From Verrucomicrobiales bacterium (GTDB lineage Bacteria; Verrucomicrobiota; Verrucomicrobiia; Limisphaerales; CAIMTB01): DNA of 61,489 nucleotides. A model generated the notes under the pieces. That model had not been told where the DNA came from, did not search any database, and was given only the letters and a program-made list of their open reading frames with translations. This document shows positions 1-8,563 of this stretch, one piece after another; within the stretch, counting starts at the first letter, position 1; the number at the start of each line of letters is the position of its first letter. Where the stretch lies: assembly GCA_016795425.1 (NCBI GenBank), contig JAEUHG010000192.1, positions 1 to 61,489 of the forward strand, read 5' to 3'. The translations under genes and the position numbers were made by a program.

Positions 1-777
1 GTTGACGGGTGTCACCACCTCATCGTCCAGCGCCACCGGCGGATCATTGACCGGCTGGAACTCCATCCCTCCCTTAAGGTGAACCAACTCACGGTTGCCG
101 AGGTTCACGGCATAGCGAAAATGGTTTGTACCCGCGAATCCTGTGTTGGGCACGAATTCAAGGTGGTTGGAGCGTACGTTCAAAGTCCCGCCCTCCGGAG
201 GCTCCACCAAGGTCCACTCCACGGCGTTCACGAGGTTGCTGGGAAACGGCAGGAGGAGCGTTCGGCCTTCCGTTCCATGCAAACGGTCCATGACGACCTG
301 CGTCACGACCACATCCGGGCCCACCGAAAACCAGTTCGAAACGGTGTTTGAGAATTGGCTCTCCAGAGAATCCGTGTTGATCGCCGTCGCTGCAAAGAAG
401 TAGGTCTCGTTGCCAACGGGAAGTTCAATGGTGGCATTGGTGCCCAACCCCACATTCGTGGAGTAGTTCAATCGATCGGGCGCGAAGCCATAATAAAGCC
501 GGTACCCACTCAGGTTCGTCTCCGTGTTGGCCAACCATGCCAACTTCGCCACCGGATGCAGTTGGGACGCGATCGGCTCCGCACTCAGGGCGTTGGGTGG
601 CAGGATCCCGACCAAACCCGCAACCGCTGTCATCGCCCAAACGATCGCCCGCCGACAAAACCCGACCGCCCTTGCCAGCAACCAGGCAACGGAAATGCGA
701 GTCGAGGCCGGTTCGCCAGCATCGAGACCATCGGAATAATCATGAGCCCACGCGGCCCCTAAATCAGTAACCTCCAT
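1..777 (-). CDS. Secreted fibronectin-III/Ig-like repeat protein, 3' end outside window
   Basis: The frame is open from ATG 777 to the left edge (259 codons, no stop), so only the N-terminal part is visible. AAGG lies a few bases before the ATG. A hydrophobic stretch around residues 28-62, ending near ALSAEP, looks like a long signal peptide; an internal ATG near residue 46 could be the real start. Residues about 77-155 form a fibronectin type III-like module (SGYRLYYG, NETYFFAATA). Residues about 160-250 look like a cadherin/Ig-like tandem module ending in NDPPVALDDE, typical of large repetitive cell-surface proteins. No catalytic motif is seen. The likely role is adhesion or matrix scaffolding at the outer surface. 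The next gene lies in the opposite orientation, 429 bp away. Confidence 0.72.
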   Translation of the reverse strand, partial: MEVTDLGAAWAHDYSDGLDAGEPASTRISVAWLLARAVGFCRRAIVWAMTAVAGLVGILPPNALSAEPIASQLHPVAKLAWLANTETNLSGYRLYYGFAPDRLNYSTNVGLGTNATIELPVGNETYFFAATAINTDSLESQFSNTVSNWFSVGPDVVVTQVVMDRLHGTEGRTLLLPFPSNLVNAVEWTLVEPPEGGTLNVRSNHLEFVPNTGFAGTNHFRYAVNLGNRELVHLKGGMEFQPVNDPPVALDDEVVTPVN

Positions 778-1096
778 CAATATCCTTCAGATCACCGGGT
801 TCATTAAGTCGGGTGACCTTAACACGGTGGCGAATGTCTCGGCCCGGCGGATCACCAGAGACCCATTCGCTATCCCACCCCCGAACGCAAGTTCTGTTTC
901 CACGCGGGTACGGTTCATAGGTCCCGCAAGAAACGCCCACAACAGCTACCCGGACGAATTGTTTGGTGCCTCTCGCAGATTTCTTGTCGGAGTTCTCGAA
1001 GCTTAATTTTACCTCACGCTGCCGCCACAGAAGTACAACGGGCGACGAGCGTTGCCTCTGGCGACATCAGCTCGCACACAAAACCAAGAATCCTGC
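778..1096. other. Divergent intergenic region without a recognised gene
   Basis: No coding frame with convincing composition was found. From about 981 onward the sequence is clearly related to 2338-2449, so this part is the start of the duplicated unit. The AT content rises toward the promoter-like boxes that follow. Confidence 0.5.
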
Positions 1097-1125
1097 TTGA
1101 ATTGGAATAAGCAGATTTCTTAAAT
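1097..1125 (+). promoter_or_regulatory. Promoter-like boxes upstream of PEP-CTERM gene 1
   Basis: TTGAAT (1097-1102), a 17-bp spacer and TTAAAT (1120-1125) match the layout of a sigma-70-type promoter. The same boxes and spacer recur before the second copy, where the flanking leader has diverged more. The predicted transcript start near 1132 gives a leader of about 75 nt. There is no strong Shine-Dalgarno sequence next to ATG 1207; a GGAGG at 1160-1164 is too far away. Confidence 0.5.
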
Positions 1126-1206
1126 TTCTTTTCGGTAGAGAGTTCACGGAGCCACTATTGGAGGCTCAAAGGCCATCATATTAAAATCCCGATACAAGAA
1201 TCCACT

Positions 1207-2250
1207 ATGCAGACAAAGAAGTTCGGCATGCAGCATGTGGCATTGGCGTCCGTGGTCGCGGCTTGCGCCGTTACCCCTTCGGCCCTTGCCTCGCTCAGTT
1301 CCACCTATCAATTCAACGGCAAAGGCAACTGGTCCATCGATGCCGTCGGATCCAACACCACCCCGGTCGGCATCCTCGAAGCCGCCGTGCCGGTCGGATC
1401 CACGGTCCAGAAGGCGTTTCTCTACAGCAGCCTTTTCACGACCTCGAGCCCGGAAGTTTCTTTCGACGGAACCCTTTATCCGGCAGCCAGTTGGACTGCA
1501 CTGGGTTCGAACGGCGGCCTCCAGGCCCATCGGGTTGATGTGACCGCCCAGGTCGCGGCCAAAGTGGGTGCCGGGTCAGGCTCTCGCTTCCAATTCCAGG
1601 TGGATAGCGAATCTCCTAACTTCGCCATCGACGGCGAAGTGTTGGTGGTTGTTTACAGCAACCCGGCCGAGACCGAGCGAACGATTGCGATTCTCGATGG
1701 ATTCAGCGCCTCCACCGGCGACACCACGACGATCAACTTCTCGTCGCCCTTGAGCCAAGTCGGCCAACCCGGCTTCGAGGCCCTGATTTCGCTCGGCATC
1801 GGATTCGGATTCCAGCCGGCTGGGCAGTTCTCCATCGTGGACGGCAACGGCCGGCGGTTGACGAGTTCTGCTGGTGGTCAGGACGACGGCATCGGTACCA
1901 ATGGAGGTCTCATCACGGCCGGCGGCTTGGATGACAATCCGGCGAACCCGGATCCGAACGCGACGGATGCCGGCGGACCTCGGACGGACGACGAACTGTA
2001 TGACCTCGGCCAAGGCAACGTCGCCGATCCGACGCCGTTCCTGTCCAATGGTCTGTTGAGCTACAAGTTCGACACCCTGAACCCCTCGCAGGACGACAAC
2101 ATCTTCTTCCTGGGCGTGAACATCACTGCTCGCGCTGGCATCAACGAACCGCCGCCGCCGGCCGTCATTCCTGAAACCAGCACGGTCGTCAGCGGCCTCG
2201 CGGTCGCCGGTCTCGCTGGTCTCGCCCTGCGCCGCCGCATGCGCAAGTAA
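1207..2250 (+). CDS. PEP-CTERM sorting domain protein, copy 1
   Basis: A 347-aa exported protein. Residues 1-29 are a Sec-type signal peptide ending at ALA. The C terminus (322-347) carries the tripartite PEP-CTERM signal: PETS motif, hydrophobic helix and an RRRMRK tail. In known systems this tail is recognised by an exosortase and the protein is delivered to the surface or exopolysaccharide matrix; no exosortase gene lies in this window. The body (30-320) has beta-rich composition, with many Gly/Ser/Asp and no catalytic motif. Segments such as SSTYQFNGKGNWSID and DDELYDLGQGN are shared with copy 2. It has its own promoter-like boxes and terminator, so it is probably monocistronic. Its molecular function is unknown. 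Confidence 0.9.
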   Translation: MQTKKFGMQHVALASVVAACAVTPSALASLSSTYQFNGKGNWSIDAVGSNTTPVGILEAAVPVGSTVQKAFLYSSLFTTSSPEVSFDGTLYPAASWTALGSNGGLQAHRVDVTAQVAAKVGAGSGSRFQFQVDSESPNFAIDGEVLVVVYSNPAETERTIAILDGFSASTGDTTTINFSSPLSQVGQPGFEALISLGIGFGFQPAGQFSIVDGNGRRLTSSAGGQDDGIGTNGGLITAGGLDDNPANPDPNATDAGGPRTDDELYDLGQGNVADPTPFLSNGLLSYKFDTLNPSQDDNIFFLGVNITARAGINEPPPPAVIPETSTVVSGLAVAGLAGLALRRRMRK

Positions 2251-2299
2251 TCCGGCAGCGGCTGCACGAGTTCTTTAAGGCCCACGCACGGCTCTTCAC

Positions 2300-2333
2300 G
2301 GCCCGCACTTCAGTGCGGGCCTTTTGCTTTTCT
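2300..2333 (+). terminator. Rho-independent terminator of PEP-CTERM gene 1
   Basis: A 9-bp GC-rich stem, GGCCCGCAC / GTGCGGGCC, with loop TTCA (2300-2321), is followed by TTTTGCTTTTCT. It lies 50 bp past the stop codon and has a counterpart after copy 2. Confidence 0.88.
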
Positions 2334-2449
2334 CGGATTCTCGTCGGAGTTCACGGAAATTTCCTCTGACCCGCCGCCACAGAAGTACAACCGGCTACGA
2401 GACTTGCCTCTGATGAATTCAGCTAGCGCACAAGAAATAAAATTTCTGC

Positions 2450-2478
2450 TTGATTTAGAATAAGCAAATCTCTTAAAT
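2450..2478 (+). promoter_or_regulatory. Promoter-like boxes upstream of PEP-CTERM gene 2
   Basis: TTGATT (2450-2455), a 17-bp spacer and TTAAAT (2473-2478) occupy the same place relative to the start codon as the boxes before copy 1. The sequence around them has changed more than the boxes have, which supports function. Confidence 0.5.
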
Positions 2479-2559
2479 TTTTCCTCGGTAAAGGATTCAC
2501 GGAGCCGCTGAAGGAGGCTCGAAGTCCGTCACATCAACAACCCGGTACAAGAACCCACT

Positions 2560-3606
2560 ATGCAAACCAAGAAGTTCGGCATGAAGCATGTGGCATTGGC
2601 GTCCGTGGTCGCGGCTTGCGCCGTTACCCCTTCGGCCCTTGCCTCACTCAGTTCCACCTATCAATTCAACGGCAAAGGCAACTGGTCCATCGATGCCGTC
2701 GGATCCAACAACACCCCGGTCGGGATCATCGAAGCCTCCGTGCCGGTCGGATCCACCGTTCAGAAGGCGTTTCTCTATAGCAGCCTTTTCACCACCTCGA
2801 GCCCGGATGTCTCTTTCGACGGAACCCTTTATCCGGCAGCGAGTTGGACCCCGCTGGGCGTGAACTCCGGCTTCCTCCAGGCTCACCGGGTTGATGTGAC
2901 CGCCCAAGTCGCAGCCAAGGTGGGTGGCGGGTCGGCCTCTCGCTTCCAGTTCCAAGTGGATAGCGAATCCCCGAATAATGCCGTCGACGGCGAAGTGCTG
3001 GTGATTGTCTACAGCAACCCGGCCGAGACCGAGCGCACCATTGCGGTCCTCGACGGATTCAGCGCCTCGACCGGCGACACCACGACGATCAACTTCTCGT
3101 CGCCCTTGAGCCAGGTCGGCCAACCCGGCTTCGAAGCCCTGCTTTCTCTGGGCATCGGATTCTCGCACCAACCGGCTGGCCAATTCTCGATCATTGACGG
3201 AAACGGTCGCCGGTTGACCAGTTCCGCTGGTGGCGAGGACGATGGCATTCTCGCCAACGGTGGCCTGATCACCGCGGGTGGCCTCGATGACAGTCCAGCA
3301 AATCCCGACCCTGCCGCGAATGACTCCGGTGGTCCCCGAACCGATGACGAACTTTACGACCTCGGCCAAGGCAACGTCGCCGATCCGACGCCGTTCCTGT
3401 CCAATGGCCTGTTGAGCTACAAGTTCGACACGGTGAACCCGTCGCAGGACGACAACATCTTCTTCCTGGGCGTGAACATCACCGCCCGCGCTGGCATCAA
3501 CGAACCGCCGCCGCCGGCCGTCGTTCCTGAAACCAGCACGGTCGTCAGCGGCCTCGCGGTCGCCGGTCTCGCTGGTCTCGCCCTGCGCCGCCGCATGCGC
3601 AAGTAA
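2560..3606 (+). CDS. PEP-CTERM sorting domain protein, copy 2
   Basis: A 348-aa paralogue of the preceding gene, about 92% identical by manual alignment, with one inserted residue near position 108. It keeps the signal peptide (1-29) and the PEP-CTERM tail at 323-348. The cytoplasmic RRRMRK end is identical to copy 1. Differences are mostly conservative and spread through the middle, for example SDSPANPDPAANDSGG-type changes in the Asp/Asn-rich region near residues 245-262. It is flanked by its own promoter-like boxes and terminator. It is probably a second dose or a slightly diverged variant of the same matrix or surface protein. Function is unknown. Confidence 0.9.
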   Translation: MQTKKFGMKHVALASVVAACAVTPSALASLSSTYQFNGKGNWSIDAVGSNNTPVGIIEASVPVGSTVQKAFLYSSLFTTSSPDVSFDGTLYPAASWTPLGVNSGFLQAHRVDVTAQVAAKVGGGSASRFQFQVDSESPNNAVDGEVLVIVYSNPAETERTIAVLDGFSASTGDTTTINFSSPLSQVGQPGFEALLSLGIGFSHQPAGQFSIIDGNGRRLTSSAGGEDDGILANGGLITAGGLDDSPANPDPAANDSGGPRTDDELYDLGQGNVADPTPFLSNGLLSYKFDTVNPSQDDNIFFLGVNITARAGINEPPPPAVVPETSTVVSGLAVAGLAGLALRRRMRK

Positions 3607-3655
3607 TTCGGCAGCGGCTGCACGAGTTCTTTAAAGCCCACGCACGGCTCTTCAC

Positions 3656-3690
3656 GGCCCGCACTTCGGTGCGGGCCTTTTGCTTCTCAG
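3656..3690 (+). terminator. Rho-independent terminator of PEP-CTERM gene 2
   Basis: The same 9-bp stem as after copy 1, but with the loop TTCG, a UUCG tetraloop in RNA (3656-3677), followed by TTTTGCTTCTC. One loop base differs from copy 1 (TTCA). Confidence 0.88.
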
Positions 3691-3932
3691 GCGGAGGTTG
3701 AGGACTCATCCAACCAATGCCTCTCGCAACCTTACCTACCGCTGACCCCCTTGAGCGCGGCTGGTGCGATCCCTCTTCCTGCCGCGCTTCGCTCCCAAGC
3801 AACTGACCTTCTCGCCGGCATTGCCATCGGGAGATCTCAAACGGTCCGGTCAGAGGGGATCAACGGTCGGAAACGCCGTTGTCTGGAAACGGCAGGTCAC
3901 AAATGGGTGATTCTGGGAACCCGCGTGAAGAA
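3691..3932. other. Convergent intergenic region, nothing recognised
   Basis: This spacer separates the second PEP-CTERM terminator from the end of the minus-strand cytochrome protein. Short open frames here have no start signals or recognisable composition. Confidence 0.4.
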
Positions 3933-6900
3933 CTACGGGGTACCCCGCTGCGCCAGCAGGTAAGCGATGAGATGATAGAAATCCTCCGGACTCAACGCCT
4001 CGCTGAAGTTGGACGGCATAACGGACAGGTTGCTGATCTTGCGCTCGGCGATGCTGGCTTTCGGCACGGACACCTCACTTCCACCTGCGTTCGCCACCAC
4101 GAGAACCTCGCCCTCTTCGCGCCGCATCAATCCACTCACCGTCTCGCCATCCTTGAGCACCAAGATGGTGGACCAAAACGCATGATCCACATTCCGGTGG
4201 GGTGCGAGCACATCCTCGCAAAGTCGTTCCAAGCCCCTCGTGCCGATGCCGGACAATTGTGGTCCCACTAATCCGCCGACCCCGTTGATCTGGTGACAAA
4301 CGGCGCACGCGGCGGTGAAGATCTCGCGGCCGCGCTCAACATTCGTCGAAGCGCCGGCGTATCCCGATCGTCGTTCCTCGAGGAGCCGTTGCACGGAGGC
4401 GTCCTCATCAGGAAGACTGGCGACCAGATCGCTGATGACTCCCCGAATCCCGTCGTCGGCAGTTCGTCGCAATCGCTCCTGCAATCGACGATCCTGCAAC
4501 AACGCCGCAGGCGCCGAACCCTCCTTCATGCGGCGCACCAATTCCTGGGTCAGTTCGGCTGTAGCCGATGCAATCTCGGCGAAGCGCAATTGAAAACTCC
4601 TAGGCGCGTCCCGCCAGACGCTGGCAATCAACGGTTCCCACCCGTCGCGATTCTCAGCGAACACCGCATCCGCCAACCTCCCTCGCCACGAAGTCGGCAA
4701 ACCGCCGTCCATCGCCACCGCCGCGACGGCACGGTGCAAGGGATCGCTCGATAGCGCGCGGGCGGCCGCCCCGCGCGCCATCGGATCGGACGATTGGCGC
4801 CGCATGAGCCGGGCGAGGCCCGCAGCCATTTCCGGTGTTGGTTCCGACTCAAAACTGGCCAACTCAGCAGCGGCCACCTGCCTGGCAACAACGTTGGCGG
4901 GAGCCACCGCAGGGAGTTTCAACGGACCGTTCTCAAAACCGCCGAAGGCTAGCCAAGCGTATGCCGGGCCGTCATCTGCATCGATGATCTCGAATACCAC
5001 CCGTCTCCCGGCCAACTCCGCCAGGTCCCAAGTCACCCGCCGTGCTTGATCGTGGCGTGGAGGAAACGCCTCCCGAAGAACCGTGCCGGTTTCCGCCTCC
5101 CGCAGGAGCACGCGATTGCGACCCGCCGGAGGCTTGTCCGGCACTCCATCATGCCCAGCCAGAAGGAAGCTCAATTGGGCCGGTGCCGGAAACGCGGCCG
5201 AAACCAAGTGCCCCGTTAGCTGTTCGCCATGCGGATGACTCGATAGCAGCCGAACCGATCGCCCGTCTGCCTCGGCGCGCTCCTGATAATCCCAGAGATT
5301 GCTAGCGGCGGCCGCTCCATCGATAGGTTGGCTCGACCATGTGTCGGCGCCCTCCACCGACCGCAGGAGGCGATCGGAAAGGTCCACTGACCAACTGCGA
5401 ACGGTCACAGGAGCTTTGCCGCCGCGTTGTCTGAGCCCTTGCTGAATCGATTGGAAGAGGCTCAGTTCGAAATCCAGATCACCGTCACGCTGGCGCTGTA
5501 CCTTCTCAACCAAAGCCTCAATCGCAGTCGCGTCGACGTGGCGCGACGCATGCGCCAGCGCATTTCGCAGAGCCTCGCGATCCGCGCCAAAGACGTCGAG
5601 ATGCCGCAAGACAAACCGGCCCGAAATGCCCGACTTCACGGCCATGGCGACCTCCAGCAGCGCCCGCGTGTCCGCTGCCGTCAGATCGGTGCGAGCCGCC
5701 ACGACTTCGAAAACGGCATCGGATCGAAGGATATTTCTCAAGGATCGCCGGACGGTGTAACGCAGATGGCGATCCGTCTCGGGGGCCCTGGAAAGAAGCT
5801 CCAGAAGTACAGGAACGCTATCCGAGGCCGCGAGATTCCCCAACGCCTCAGCCGCGCACCGTTGCACGCGCGGATCCGTGTCGCGTGTCCCGCGAGTTGC
5901 CAGGGCTAGCGCCGCATCCCTGGCCGTCGGCGTCACGGCATCACCACGTTCGAACCCACTGAGCACCTCACCGGCAATGCGTTGCATGTGGATGCGGACC
6001 AACGGGTCTGAGGAAGGGGGCATCTGAAGGATCGACTCCTGCCCGGCACCTCCCAGGCGATGCAGATACCAGAGAAGGTGCACCTGCTGGTTGGCATTCT
6101 CCGGCTTCGCTAAGCGCCGCTCCACCATGGGCCGAGCCTCACCGCCAAACCGGTCCTGCAAATCGTTCATCGCCAACAACCGGCGCGAGAGGCTCGGCGA
6201 GGCCATTTCATTCACTAAACCTTCCAGGTCCTGGGCCAGAGCCGGCGGTCGCAATGGCACGCCGCGCCGAACCAGCCGCCAAAGTCGACCTCGCTCGCGA
6301 TCGCGTCCCGGATGATCCAACGGCACTTCGTAATGGCCAATGATGCGGTTGTAGAAGTCCGCGACGTACAGCGCACCGTCCGGACCCAGCGTTGTGTCGA
6401 CCGGCCTGAACCAGGGATCGCGGCTGACAATCAGATCGGGCCGCGCTTGCGTCACCTTGCCCGAACCGCGGGCCACCGCCCGATCGTGGTAGACACGACT
6501 CGTCATCACGTCACCGATGAACACACCGTCACGGTACTCCTCGGGCCAGAGGTCGTCGGCGTAGTAGCTGATTCCGTCGATGGCCGTCGATCCTCGGATC
6601 GCCTCCATCATGCTGGGAGCAAATCCGAGACCATCATGCGGTTTCCCGAAGCTTGGATAGTAGCCGCCCGCCAAGAGCAGATAGATGGGTTCGCTGTGGC
6701 AATCGCTGGAATAGAGATTCCCCTCGGCGTCCCAGGCGAGGCCGAACGGATTCACCTGACCCCACGTGTGTTGTTCGATGCGACGCCCATCCAACCGAAC
6801 CCGATAGGTGTTACCCGAATTCAGATCCACCCGATTCCCATCGCGTCCCGCAACATGGGAGTCGTTATTGAACCCGTGGGTCGCATAGAGCCAGCCATCG

Positions 6901-7505
6901 AATCCCCGGCGGAAACTTGCCTGGTTCCCGTGCGTGTCCCGGGTGTGATCGAAGGGACCGTACAGAACCTCCCGGCGATCCGCTTTGCCGTCTCCATCGG
7001 TGTCTTCCAGAAGCCAAAGATTGGGGATCGACCAAACCACGGCTTTCCAGGTCGTCGCGCCCGAGGCCGATTTCGATCGAAACGGATAAACACCGATGGG
7101 GATGTTCAATCCTCCGGCGAATTCGGTCACCTTGCGGGCGCGACCATCCGGACCGAAATCCTCGAAAATCATCAACCGGTCGCGGCCCGCCCGATCTGCG
7201 GGCGCGGGCCGCGGATACTCGATACTCGTCGTCACCCAAAGCCGACCCATGGCATCGAACGCCAGGTTCATCGGCTTGTTGATTTGCGGCTCATGAGCCA
7301 CCAACTGCATCTCGAAGCCCTCTGGGACATCGAACGCCCGCACCTGATCCACGGGGCTCAAGGGCTCGGTTGGACGAACATTGGCGGCGAACGGATCCTC
7401 CGCCGCGCGACCCGCACTTTCGCCGATCCGGAACAGACCGGCGGCGAGCAGAGAAACGGCTAGGGAATGCGCCAGGCAACCGCGCACCGAGGACCCATGG
7501 ATCAT
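3933..7505 (-). CDS. Large secreted propeller/HEAT/cytochrome c protein (membrane-bound dehydrogenase type)
   Basis: About 1190 aa. ATG 7505 is preferred over an upstream in-frame start at 7589 because it directly precedes a signal peptide (MIHGSS, hydrophobic core, GRAAEDP). Residues about 45-410 form a beta-propeller of the PQQ/soluble-glucose-dehydrogenase-like type, with motifs such as MNLAFDAMGRLWV and LGPDGALYVADFYN. Residues about 430-690 are HEAT-like helices. A middle region of about 330 residues has no clear family. The C-terminal 136 residues are a class I cytochrome c with CAVCH at 1067-1071 and a plausible distal ligand in VMPSNF (Met near 1163). The architecture is characteristic of Planctomycetes and Verrucomicrobia. 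It probably oxidises a sugar-like substrate in the periplasm. Substrate unknown. It may be co-transcribed with the isomerase-like gene 108 bp upstream. Confidence 0.88.
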   Translation of the reverse strand: MIHGSSVRGCLAHSLAVSLLAAGLFRIGESAGRAAEDPFAANVRPTEPLSPVDQVRAFDVPEGFEMQLVAHEPQINKPMNLAFDAMGRLWVTTSIEYPRPAPADRAGRDRLMIFEDFGPDGRARKVTEFAGGLNIPIGVYPFRSKSASGATTWKAVVWSIPNLWLLEDTDGDGKADRREVLYGPFDHTRDTHGNQASFRRGFDGWLYATHGFNNDSHVAGRDGNRVDLNSGNTYRVRLDGRRIEQHTWGQVNPFGLAWDAEGNLYSSDCHSEPIYLLLAGGYYPSFGKPHDGLGFAPSMMEAIRGSTAIDGISYYADDLWPEEYRDGVFIGDVMTSRVYHDRAVARGSGKVTQARPDLIVSRDPWFRPVDTTLGPDGALYVADFYNRIIGHYEVPLDHPGRDRERGRLWRLVRRGVPLRPPALAQDLEGLVNEMASPSLSRRLLAMNDLQDRFGGEARPMVERRLAKPENANQQVHLLWYLHRLGGAGQESILQMPPSSDPLVRIHMQRIAGEVLSGFERGDAVTPTARDAALALATRGTRDTDPRVQRCAAEALGNLAASDSVPVLLELLSRAPETDRHLRYTVRRSLRNILRSDAVFEVVAARTDLTAADTRALLEVAMAVKSGISGRFVLRHLDVFGADREALRNALAHASRHVDATAIEALVEKVQRQRDGDLDFELSLFQSIQQGLRQRGGKAPVTVRSWSVDLSDRLLRSVEGADTWSSQPIDGAAAASNLWDYQERAEADGRSVRLLSSHPHGEQLTGHLVSAAFPAPAQLSFLLAGHDGVPDKPPAGRNRVLLREAETGTVLREAFPPRHDQARRVTWDLAELAGRRVVFEIIDADDGPAYAWLAFGGFENGPLKLPAVAPANVVARQVAAAELASFESEPTPEMAAGLARLMRRQSSDPMARGAAARALSSDPLHRAVAAVAMDGGLPTSWRGRLADAVFAENRDGWEPLIASVWRDAPRSFQLRFAEIASATAELTQELVRRMKEGSAPAALLQDRRLQERLRRTADDGIRGVISDLVASLPDEDASVQRLLEERRSGYAGASTNVERGREIFTAACAVCHQINGVGGLVGPQLSGIGTRGLERLCEDVLAPHRNVDHAFWSTILVLKDGETVSGLMRREEGEVLVVANAGGSEVSVPKASIAERKISNLSVMPSNFSEALSPEDFYHLIAYLLAQRGTP

Positions 7506-7613
7506 CCGGTCACGTTGAAGAAGCGGCGCTCCCGGCCGCAAGCCGATTCCGGGAATCTCACGGAACAACTTCCCCAACGCCGCCGCCATCGGGTTTTCAC
7601 CAACGCGGACAGC

Positions 7614-8507
7614 TCACTGACTGAGTCCCTGATGGCTCAGCCAGAGCCCGCGGAAATAGCGCATCACCCGCAACGGATCCTTGCTCTCGGGTATTTCAGC
7701 CAGACAGAAACCGCGGTAGCCCGAAGCCACCAAACCCTTCAACAACCGTGCCCACGGGTACTCATCCAAGAACAGGTCCCGCATGTGGACTTCGACAATC
7801 CGGCTCTTCACCGAGTCAAAGTTGGCGTCAAAACCGTCCCCCTCGAGGTCCGTCTGATTGGAGTTCCAACAAACCCCGACGTTCGGGTGATCAGCGATCG
7901 CCATGATGCGCCGAATATTGGGCAACAGGCTCGTGCCGGCGCCATGAACCTCCAGGCGGATCATCTGCCCATGGTCAGCGCCAAACTTTCCCAATTCCTT
8001 CAAGGCCGTGCCGATCTGCTCCAACGTCTTCTCCACCGGGACTTCCTTTGGAAGCCCATTGGGACGCACCTTGACCCCGGAAGCCCCGACGTCGTTCGCC
8101 AGCACGATGTATTCCTTGGTTGCCTCGACGTCCCGGCGCAATTTTTCCGCATCCGGCGTGTGATAATCAAACGCGCTTCCCAGGCCATAGAGCGCCACGG
8201 GCGAGTCGGCGAATCGCTTCCGAACGGTAGCCCGCTCCTCTTTAGTCAATGCGACCTCCACTTTGTGGGCGTGTGTCGTCCGAAGTTCCACGCCCGCAAA
8301 TCCCGTCTCCGTGCAATTCTTGATGATCGTCTCAATGTCCCAATCCTTGGCGAGATTGTAGGTCACCAGCCCCAGCTTCATCGGAGACGGCTTCGAGAAC
8401 GTACCGGATGCCGCGGCATGACTGGAAGCGGGCAGCGTGGCGACACCAAGGCCCGCGGCACCAGCCAGGCTCAGGGTGGAAAAGAAATCACGGCGGGTCG
8501 TCTTCAT
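7614..8507 (-). CDS. Tat-exported sugar phosphate isomerase/epimerase-like TIM-barrel protein
   Basis: 297 aa when started at ATG 8507. This start places the twin-arginine motif TTRRDFFSTL at residues 3-12, followed by a hydrophobic core and a cleavage site near SHAAASG; a GTG at 8567 would put 20 irrelevant residues before it. The mature part is a xylose-isomerase-like TIM barrel. Candidate metal ligands lie in IRLEVHGAG (Glu, His), IVEVHMRDLF (His, Asp) and FCLAEIPES (Glu). Such exported barrels accompany sugar-oxidising clusters in Verrucomicrobia and Planctomycetes. Its place between the cytochrome protein and a transporter-like gene fits carbohydrate catabolism. The exact reaction is unknown. 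Confidence 0.85.
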   Translation of the reverse strand: MKTTRRDFFSTLSLAGAAGLGVATLPASSHAAASGTFSKPSPMKLGLVTYNLAKDWDIETIIKNCTETGFAGVELRTTHAHKVEVALTKEERATVRKRFADSPVALYGLGSAFDYHTPDAEKLRRDVEATKEYIVLANDVGASGVKVRPNGLPKEVPVEKTLEQIGTALKELGKFGADHGQMIRLEVHGAGTSLLPNIRRIMAIADHPNVGVCWNSNQTDLEGDGFDANFDSVKSRIVEVHMRDLFLDEYPWARLLKGLVASGYRGFCLAEIPESKDPLRVMRYFRGLWLSHQGLSQ

Positions 8508-8563
8508 GGGCGCGAACGGATTCCAATCCGGATTGGACGCGGTGTCACGACCGCATTCGGTCA

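Larger units (their letters stand above)
981..3690 (+). repeat. Tandem duplication of a PEP-CTERM gene unit (about 1.36 kb per copy)
   Basis: Copy 1 runs from about 981 to 2335 and copy 2 from about 2338 to 3690. The offset is constant: 1353 bp between start codons, 1356 bp between terminator hairpins and about 1357 bp at the upstream edge. Each copy holds leader, promoter-like boxes, gene and terminator. Leader identity is visibly lower than coding identity. By eye the proteins differ at about 28 positions plus one residue insertion. This is a whole-cistron duplication, not a domain repeat. Confidence 0.9.

Noticed and set aside
1160..1164. GGAGG as the ribosome-binding site of PEP-CTERM gene 1
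   Set aside because: It lies 42 nt before ATG 1207, too far for normal initiation; a similar GGAGG precedes copy 2 at the same distance, so it may have another role.
3936..3947. The perfect palindrome CGGGGTACCCCG as a terminator
   Set aside because: It has no loop or T-tract and lies in the final codons of the minus-strand gene.
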